Shown piece by piece: positions 32,030 to 36,710 of a stretch of DNA of 36,710 nucleotides. A program made the translations under genes and the position numbers. A model generated the notes under the pieces. The model did no database searches. It worked only from the letters and a program-made list of their open reading frames with translations, and was not told where the DNA came from. Origin of the DNA: Anaerolineae bacterium (lineage in GTDB: Bacteria > Chloroflexota > Anaerolineae > J102); assembly GCA_011371305.1 (NCBI GenBank), contig DRQW01000213.1, positions 1 to 36,710 of the forward strand. The letters run 5' to 3'. Within the stretch, counting starts at the first letter, position 1, and each line of letters opens with the position of its first letter.

Positions 32030-35000
32030 TCATTGCCCTGGGACCAGAGGGAAATCGAACTCGCCTGTGCGGTCTTCCACGGCTGAATGATTTCCGGCGC
32101 TGTCTTCTGCTACAATGAAGTAGAAATCGTTGGCCGTGGTGGCGCCCAGGTTGCTGGCATGGTCGGTGTAGGAGACAGGATCGCCCACGTTCGCGGGCGC
32201 GGGCACGGTGCTTAGCATCTGGGTGGCCGGGTCACCCGGCTGGGCATAGGGGGCATCGGTCGCCCGCCAGACCTGATACCCGGTAATGAAACTATCGTTG
32301 TGGGTCCAGCTCAGTTGGATGGAGGAGCCCACGATGGCGATATCGTGGGATACGGCGCGGGGCTTGCCCCGCAGGCCGAAGGTGGAGTAGTTGCTCACAT
32401 TGTCCACTTCCACGAATTCATAGCTCCCTGCCGAGCCGCGCACCTCCCCGCCGTTGTCCTGCACATCCCAGCCGCTGCCGTTCCAGTGCCACACCTGCAT
32501 GTTAGCCGGGTCATAGGCGTTGCGTTCGCTGTTCAGATACCAAAAGCGGATGGTAGCAGTGGCGTTGGTGGCTGGCGCGATATCGAAACAGCGGTGGATG
32601 AGTGTGTCTTCGCTGTTACAGCCAGCGGTCTGATTTCCCATAATCTCCACGGCCACCTCGCCCATGTCACTGGCGGGGGTGATGGCCACGCCGCGATAGA
32701 CGTTTGTGGTTCCGGCGCTGTTCTGAATACGCAGGATGGATGTGGTTGTGCCCGCGGGCGTGAGCTTGGTTTGTCGCAGTGTGCCGTTGTTGATGAGGAT
32801 GCCATCGACCGTGGCGTCGTACCCGGCCAGATCCAGGGCGGCGCCCGCGTCCACTGTCAGATCATGCACCACGGTCAAATCGTGATCGAAAAGCAAAGCC
32901 CTGTCGGTACTGCTCACCTGCAGGTTGTAGAAGGCGAGATCGCTCAGGGCTTCCAGCTTCACATTGTCGACGATGGCATATGGTCCGGACGTTTTCTGCG
33001 CTCGGATGCCGAAATAGTAGGTGCCGGCCGCGGGCACGGTAAAGGTGTCGGTTTGGGTGACGTAAGTGTTGGTCGATGAACTCGCGGTACTGATGAGGGT
33101 GCTCATGTTGCCCGAAGCCTGGGCGTCGCCATAATAGATTTTGAAATCCACGGGCCCGCCACTACGCGCCCGATAATCGAAGGAGAAGCGATAGGTGATG
33201 CCCGGTTCGAGCTGAAAGCCTGTGGTGAACAGCCAGCCGTCGGTGGAATCCCACCAGAGGATGGCGGAGCCGTCGTAGCCGTCCAACTCGCCGCCGAACC
33301 AACCGGAACCATCCACGGTTTCTCGGGTCCAGCCGTCGGGCAGCCAAGCCGTGCTACAACCACACCCCTTGCCATCCGCTTTGCTGAATCGCTCATCCAT
33401 CAAAATGGTACTGCTCACCGGCTTGGTCAGGTCCTGAGCTGTCCCGTCCAGGATGACCGTGCTGGTTCCATAATCGAAACGTCCGTGGTCTTGCCAATTG
33501 CCCGCCACATACAGTGTGTGCGCGCCGCCGGAGAAAATCGCTTGGGTCTGGATGGTGAGATCACCATTGACGTCCAGGTCGCTCCCCAGGGTCACCCGTT
33601 GGCTGCCGGTGCCGTCCCCGATGGTCAGGTAGTGGAAATAGGAGCCGGGAGTGGCTGTGAGGTTTTGGGGGAGGGATCCGGCCAGCATGACTTCCCCCGC
33701 GTTGCCGTGGAACACCCCCGAACCCTGGGCTTCCCACTGGCCGTACACGGTGAGCACCCCCGCGGATTGGGTCAGAGAGGCCCCATCTTCGATGAGGATA
33801 TCCCGGGCCACCGCGTCGGCACTGATGACCGGCGCGGTAGCTGTGGCGGGGATGCGCACATCGTCGAACGCCCGCGGCACGCGATGCACCGTGGTCAGGG
33901 CATTGTAGGGGCCTTCTTTTATCTCCCAGTTGGATGCGTTGTGCCAGTCGCTATCCGCGGCACCCGTCCACACGATCTCGCTCTTGCGAAAGCCCGCGAC
34001 CGTAGGCGCGGAATTGTTCAGGGTGCGGTGGTTATCGGCCTGGCAGCGTTGGGCCGGTACGGTTCCCGCAGTACAGTTGGTGGGGCCGGTGTCATCCACA
34101 CCCGTAGGCTGGCCATCAAATTCGATATCGGGATTGGAAAAGTTGGGGATGAGAGGACAGCTCGCGCCTTGGTCGGAGCATTCGGAGCTGTAGGCCATGA
34201 TGGTGTGGAAGGCGTAATCCGCGGGGACGTAGCCGTGGGCATAGGGGAAGGGCGTGGTGGCGTCATCCACATACCAGTCGTGTCGTGCGCCCATGTTGTG
34301 CCCGAATTCGTGCGCGACGATCGTCTGGCCCCAATCCAGGCAGCTTTCCATGGTGGCGAATCCATAATCCTCGAAGTCGGGGCTGATGGGGTCCTGAAGC
34401 CAGGCCAACCCCCGACAAACGTTCGGATCGTTATCCGCATTCTCCACCACGAACATGGTCAGGTCCGCATGATACTCATTTCGAACGGGATGCACATTGT
34501 CGATGACACCGTCGTTGGGATCGGTGATGTTGTTCAGGTCCCAGTTCAGGCGGTTACCCCCATGCTGGTCTGGGTCCTCTTCGTTGTATTGGACTTCCAT
34601 CGTATGGACGAGCCAGAGGCGTTGGTTGATGTCGCTGTTGATGTAGCTTTGATTGGTCCATGCCACCGCGGCCTCGATCTCGCTGAGGATGGTGGCGTCC
34701 GCGGCGTCGTCGGTATAGACGAACATGACATCAATCACCGACCCGTCATCCGCGGCCGAAACTGCGGTCGAGCCAGCGCGTTTTTTAGCCGCGGTCATCT
34801 CGGGCACGAGATAGTCGTGTAACATGCCCGCGATGGGTGGCAGGGCGTAAGTCGGGTCCATTTGTTGCACGGCGTGCACCCCCGCCGCCAGATGAATGAC
34901 GCGATAGGACCCCACCGGGGTGGTAATAATTCCCGTCAATTTTTCTTCCCGTAGCACCAGCACAACCACAGTACCCTCCATCCCCACCACGCGCCCGATC

Positions 35001-35308
35001 CAGCTCACACTACCTGACGCGTTATGCTCCACACGCAGCCGCTGGACGGAGAACTGCGCGTCGGGAAAGAGGTTCAAGGTCAGCCGGGCCTCCTGCAACC
35101 GCCCGTAATCGATGGTGACCAACCGGCTGCGGAGGATGTGTTTGCCCTGAGGTTGATTGAGGCCTGTGGATGAGGCATCGATGAACAGGCCGGGGGAGGG
35201 TGGCAGCGTGGGGGATGCCGCCGCGGTGGCCCCGCTACCGATCAGCAGGACCGCGCTGAGCAGCACGGCGAAGCACAGGATGATGCCGGTGAACTTGCTT
35301 TGTTCCAT
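32030..35308 (-). CDS. Secreted M12-type zinc metalloprotease, multi-domain
   Basis: A 1092-aa exported protein. The signal peptide (about 5-30) ends near ATAAA. A propeptide-like beta-rich region spans about 35-185. The metzincin domain (about 190-445) has HEFGHNMGARHD (H333, E334, H337, H343) and Met-turn TIMAYSS (M371), with several cysteines. Beta-sandwich and beta-helix-like repeats follow (about 450-630). Next is a carbohydrate- or adhesin-like domain (about 640-800, starting near FSKADGKGCGCSTAWLPDGW), more beta repeats, and a C-terminal fibronectin-like domain ending GEFDFPLVPGQ. That tail matches the S8 protease at 24328. Start at ATG 35308 gives a clean signal peptide; the frame is open to 35374. 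Likely degrades extracellular protein. Confidence 0.88.
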   Translation of the reverse strand: MEQSKFTGIILCFAVLLSAVLLIGSGATAAASPTLPPSPGLFIDASSTGLNQPQGKHILRSRLVTIDYGRLQEARLTLNLFPDAQFSVQRLRVEHNASGSVSWIGRVVGMEGTVVVLVLREEKLTGIITTPVGSYRVIHLAAGVHAVQQMDPTYALPPIAGMLHDYLVPEMTAAKKRAGSTAVSAADDGSVIDVMFVYTDDAADATILSEIEAAVAWTNQSYINSDINQRLWLVHTMEVQYNEEDPDQHGGNRLNWDLNNITDPNDGVIDNVHPVRNEYHADLTMFVVENADNDPNVCRGLAWLQDPISPDFEDYGFATMESCLDWGQTIVAHEFGHNMGARHDWYVDDATTPFPYAHGYVPADYAFHTIMAYSSECSDQGASCPLIPNFSNPDIEFDGQPTGVDDTGPTNCTAGTVPAQRCQADNHRTLNNSAPTVAGFRKSEIVWTGAADSDWHNASNWEIKEGPYNALTTVHRVPRAFDDVRIPATATAPVISADAVARDILIEDGASLTQSAGVLTVYGQWEAQGSGVFHGNAGEVMLAGSLPQNLTATPGSYFHYLTIGDGTGSQRVTLGSDLDVNGDLTIQTQAIFSGGAHTLYVAGNWQDHGRFDYGTSTVILDGTAQDLTKPVSSTILMDERFSKADGKGCGCSTAWLPDGWTRETVDGSGWFGGELDGYDGSAILWWDSTDGWLFTTGFQLEPGITYRFSFDYRARSGGPVDFKIYYGDAQASGNMSTLISTASSSTNTYVTQTDTFTVPAAGTYYFGIRAQKTSGPYAIVDNVKLEALSDLAFYNLQVSSTDRALLFDHDLTVVHDLTVDAGAALDLAGYDATVDGILINNGTLRQTKLTPAGTTTSILRIQNSAGTTNVYRGVAITPASDMGEVAVEIMGNQTAGCNSEDTLIHRCFDIAPATNATATIRFWYLNSERNAYDPANMQVWHWNGSGWDVQDNGGEVRGSAGSYEFVEVDNVSNYSTFGLRGKPRAVSHDIAIVGSSIQLSWTHNDSFITGYQVWRATDAPYAQPGDPATQMLSTVPAPANVGDPVSYTDHASNLGATTANDFYFIVAEDSAGNHSAVEDRTGEFDFPLVPGQ

Positions 35309-35340
35309 GGACGCCCTCTTCAGGAATGAGAAGATGCAAA

Positions 35341-35373
35341 TGCCTTCATAAAAAGGACGTCCTGATGAAGGCA
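35341..35373. promoter_or_regulatory. Hairpin between the pseudouridine synthase and metalloprotease genes
   Basis: TGCCTTCAT (35341-35349) and ATGAAGGCA (35365-35373) are perfect 9-bp inverted arms. They enclose a second palindrome AGGACGTCCT. On the minus strand the inner palindrome is followed by TTTTT. It could end the pseudouridine synthase transcript or control the metalloprotease; the sequence does not decide. Confidence 0.5.
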
Positions 35374-35375
35374 AT

Positions 35376-36101
35376 CTAAATGGGTTGCATTCCGAGATTT
35401 CGAGAATTTGGCTGTTCTATCGAACAGTCTGGAAAAAGTTGATAGATCACCTGAAGCAAGTTGGATGGCAAAGGCGCGATCAGGTGTAATCGCTCGCCCG
35501 TGAAAGGATGGGTGATGTCCAGGGTCCAGGCATGAAGGAAGAGGCGATGCAGGTTGTAGCGCTCCCGGAAGTAGCGGTTGATGCGGCCTTTGCCGTAGGT
35601 GGTATCGCCGATGATCTGGTGGGCGATGCGGCTGAGATGGCGACGGATCTGATGCCGTCGCCCGGTTTCGATCCGGGCGATGACCAGGGTCACATGTTCG
35701 TCGGCGTTATAGCACAGGGGTTGGATGTGGGTGATGGCCGGGCGCGGGGTTTTCCCGTCCTTCAGGGGGCGTTCGATGGTCCGTGGCGCTTCGATCTGGC
35801 CACGAGCCAGGGCCAGATAGGTTTTATGGGTGTCGGGGTGGCGAAGCTGGGCGTGCCAGGCTCGGGCCGCTTCGCTGCTGAGCGCATAAAGCAAGACCCC
35901 ACTGGTGGGGCGGTCCAGCCGATGGATGGGAAAGGTGCGGCGGCCGAGTTGTTGCGCCACTATCTGGCGCAGCGAAGTCTCTTTGGGGCCGGCCCATTTG
36001 CTGTTGTGCACCAGCAGGCCCGCGGGCTTGTTCACCGCGACCGCGGTGTCGTCCATCCATAGGATTGGGATAAGATGCGTACCGGGATTAGGCTGGGACA
36101 T
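35376..36101 (-). CDS. RluA-family pseudouridine synthase (TruC-like)
   Basis: A 241-aa enzyme that isomerises uridine to pseudouridine in tRNA or rRNA. Motif I is FPIHRLDRPTSGVLLYA with the catalytic Asp in HRLDR. Motif II includes HKTYLALARG. Motif III is RIETGRRHQIRRHLSRIAHQIIGDTTYG. The length without an S4 domain, and RHLSRIAHQIIGDTTYGKGRIN in particular, fit the tRNA U65-type (TruC) branch better than the longer rRNA enzymes, but the RNA target is not proven. ATG 36101 is chosen because the ILWMDDTAVAVNKPAG strand follows at normal distance; the frame extends to 36137. The metalloprotease gene starts 67 nt downstream. Confidence 0.88.
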   Translation of the reverse strand: MSQPNPGTHLIPILWMDDTAVAVNKPAGLLVHNSKWAGPKETSLRQIVAQQLGRRTFPIHRLDRPTSGVLLYALSSEAARAWHAQLRHPDTHKTYLALARGQIEAPRTIERPLKDGKTPRPAITHIQPLCYNADEHVTLVIARIETGRRHQIRRHLSRIAHQIIGDTTYGKGRINRYFRERYNLHRLFLHAWTLDITHPFTGERLHLIAPLPSNLLQVIYQLFPDCSIEQPNSRNLGMQPI

Positions 36102-36227
36102 CGGGCATCGCCTATACTGTGAGCGGTGTTCTAACACTTCGCTGGCTTTATTCTAATATCATTCTTAGCAAAAGCGTGTAAAAAATCGTTAGAAAAACCA
36201 CACAAACTCTCACAAAAGGAGTGACCT

Positions 36228-36710
36228 ATGGCTTTGAAAATCAACGAAGAAGAACTGGTGTTGGATTTGATCGGCGATGATGAACGTGGTTATGATTTCA
36301 TCACCGAGGACGAGATCTTGGCGCTGAAGTCCTTTGTTTCTGAACAGGGGATGCTGACCTTGTATTTGGATACGCGGCCTGAACGTCTGCAAGTGGAACC
36401 GCTGGTGTTGCGATATAAAAATCTGGTAGCCCCCTGGCGTGAACGCATCACCGATCGCAATGAGCTGTTGCTGTTCGATGCGGTGACCGCGAACCTTGCG
36501 CATGTGCTGGAACACAGCCTCAGTCGGGCGCCCATGGGGCGTGGTCTGGTGATCTTCGCTGCCCCCACCAAATTCTCGCCCAAGCGGGACCGCGAGGTGA
36601 AATACGAAAAATTCCTCATCTATCACCTGCCCGAACCCCCGGTGGATTTCCTTGGCTGGGGTAAGCTGCCCGTGCTGACGCCCTTGTTGGTGCAGCTAGA
36701 TGAACATGAA
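36228..36710 (+). CDS. eRF1-like (VLRF1/baeRF-type) protein, partial
   Basis: A reading frame of 161 codons that runs off the window end. Begins MALKINEEELVLDLIGDDERG with AAAGGAG 6 nt before the ATG. It continues LTLYLDTRPERLQVEPLVLRYKNLV, GRGLVIFAAP and KFLIYHLPEPP. The pattern of an opening strand with LYLDT, a charged helix, then a GLVIFA strand is that of the release-factor-1-like superfamily (bacterial and archaeal baeRF and Vms1-like proteins), some of which act on stalled ribosomal complexes. The diagnostic glutamine or GGQ-like region would lie beyond the visible part. Identification is by pattern memory and is moderate. Confidence 0.55.
   Translation, partial: MALKINEEELVLDLIGDDERGYDFITEDEILALKSFVSEQGMLTLYLDTRPERLQVEPLVLRYKNLVAPWRERITDRNELLLFDAVTANLAHVLEHSLSRAPMGRGLVIFAAPTKFSPKRDREVKYEKFLIYHLPEPPVDFLGWGKLPVLTPLLVQLDEHE

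Noticed and set aside
33485-34822. A 445-codon open frame opposite the M12-type metalloprotease
   Set aside because: It covers the HExxH region of the real gene in antisense and shows no domain, signal peptide or ribosome binding site.

Overview
The window looks like a chromosomal segment of a GC-rich, non-model bacterium, most likely a Chloroflexota (Anaerolineae-like) lineage. The grounds are a TGS/threonyl-tRNA-synthetase-like domain fused to a uridine kinase, family-5 and BMP-type orphan solute-binding proteins, a DUF4032/ParB-like protein, an eRF1-like (VLRF1/baeRF-like) protein, large secreted multi-domain proteases, and many genes without Shine-Dalgarno sites. This placement is inferred from gene content; no marker phylogeny was possible. 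No phage, plasmid, transposase, rRNA or CRISPR array is visible.

Layout. 255-5056: nucleoside kinase (-), then secG, a family-5 solute-binding protein, tRNA-Leu(CAG) and a small FtsB/DivIC-like protein (+). 5066-10917: a minus-strand housekeeping run with an unknown protein, folP, rsmE, prmA, dnaJ, a small membrane protein and coaE. 10985-14952: an ABC-F ATPase (-) divergent from slyD (+), which converges on an M20 peptidase (-). 15151-19206: minus-strand group with a TIM-barrel protein, a gamma-glutamyltransferase, a DUF4032-like protein and a Cys/His-rich miniprotein. 19754-24024: BMP lipoprotein (-), ZnuA-like lipoprotein (+), RNase D (-) and a 105-aa protein (+). 24328-29518: secreted S8 protease (-) divergent from lexA (+), then a GH1 beta-glucosidase (+). 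29533-31958: an unknown membrane protein and a PrsW-like protein (-), then thioredoxin (+). 32030-36101: secreted M12-type metalloprotease and an RluA/TruC-type pseudouridine synthase (-). From 36228: an eRF1-like gene that leaves the window.

The most unusual content is intergenic. Nearly every long gap holds copies of modular hairpin elements. Each is flanked by a left terminus close to GCCGATACCGATGAAAA and a right terminus close to CTATTTTCGGAACAGG. Between them sits one of three interchangeable cores. Core A has arms made of 8-bp units (TAGACCGG, GAAACCAG). Core B has arms made of 7-bp units (TACCTGC, GCAAGTG). Core C is built on ATCCGTGTT. Arms vary in unit number and sequence while the apical loops stay similar, most clearly in B. 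Copies occur in both orientations, in a tandem cluster at 21076-21540, and one supplies the last codons and stop of rsmE.

Other notable points: the two secreted proteases share a C-terminal fibronectin-like domain and a GEFDF(Q/P)LVPG tail; RNase D and its divergent neighbour have face-to-face promoters that predict leaderless mRNAs; lexA has two operator-like sites; and three proteins (PrsW-like, TIM-barrel, ZnuA-like) have recognisable folds but altered key residues.
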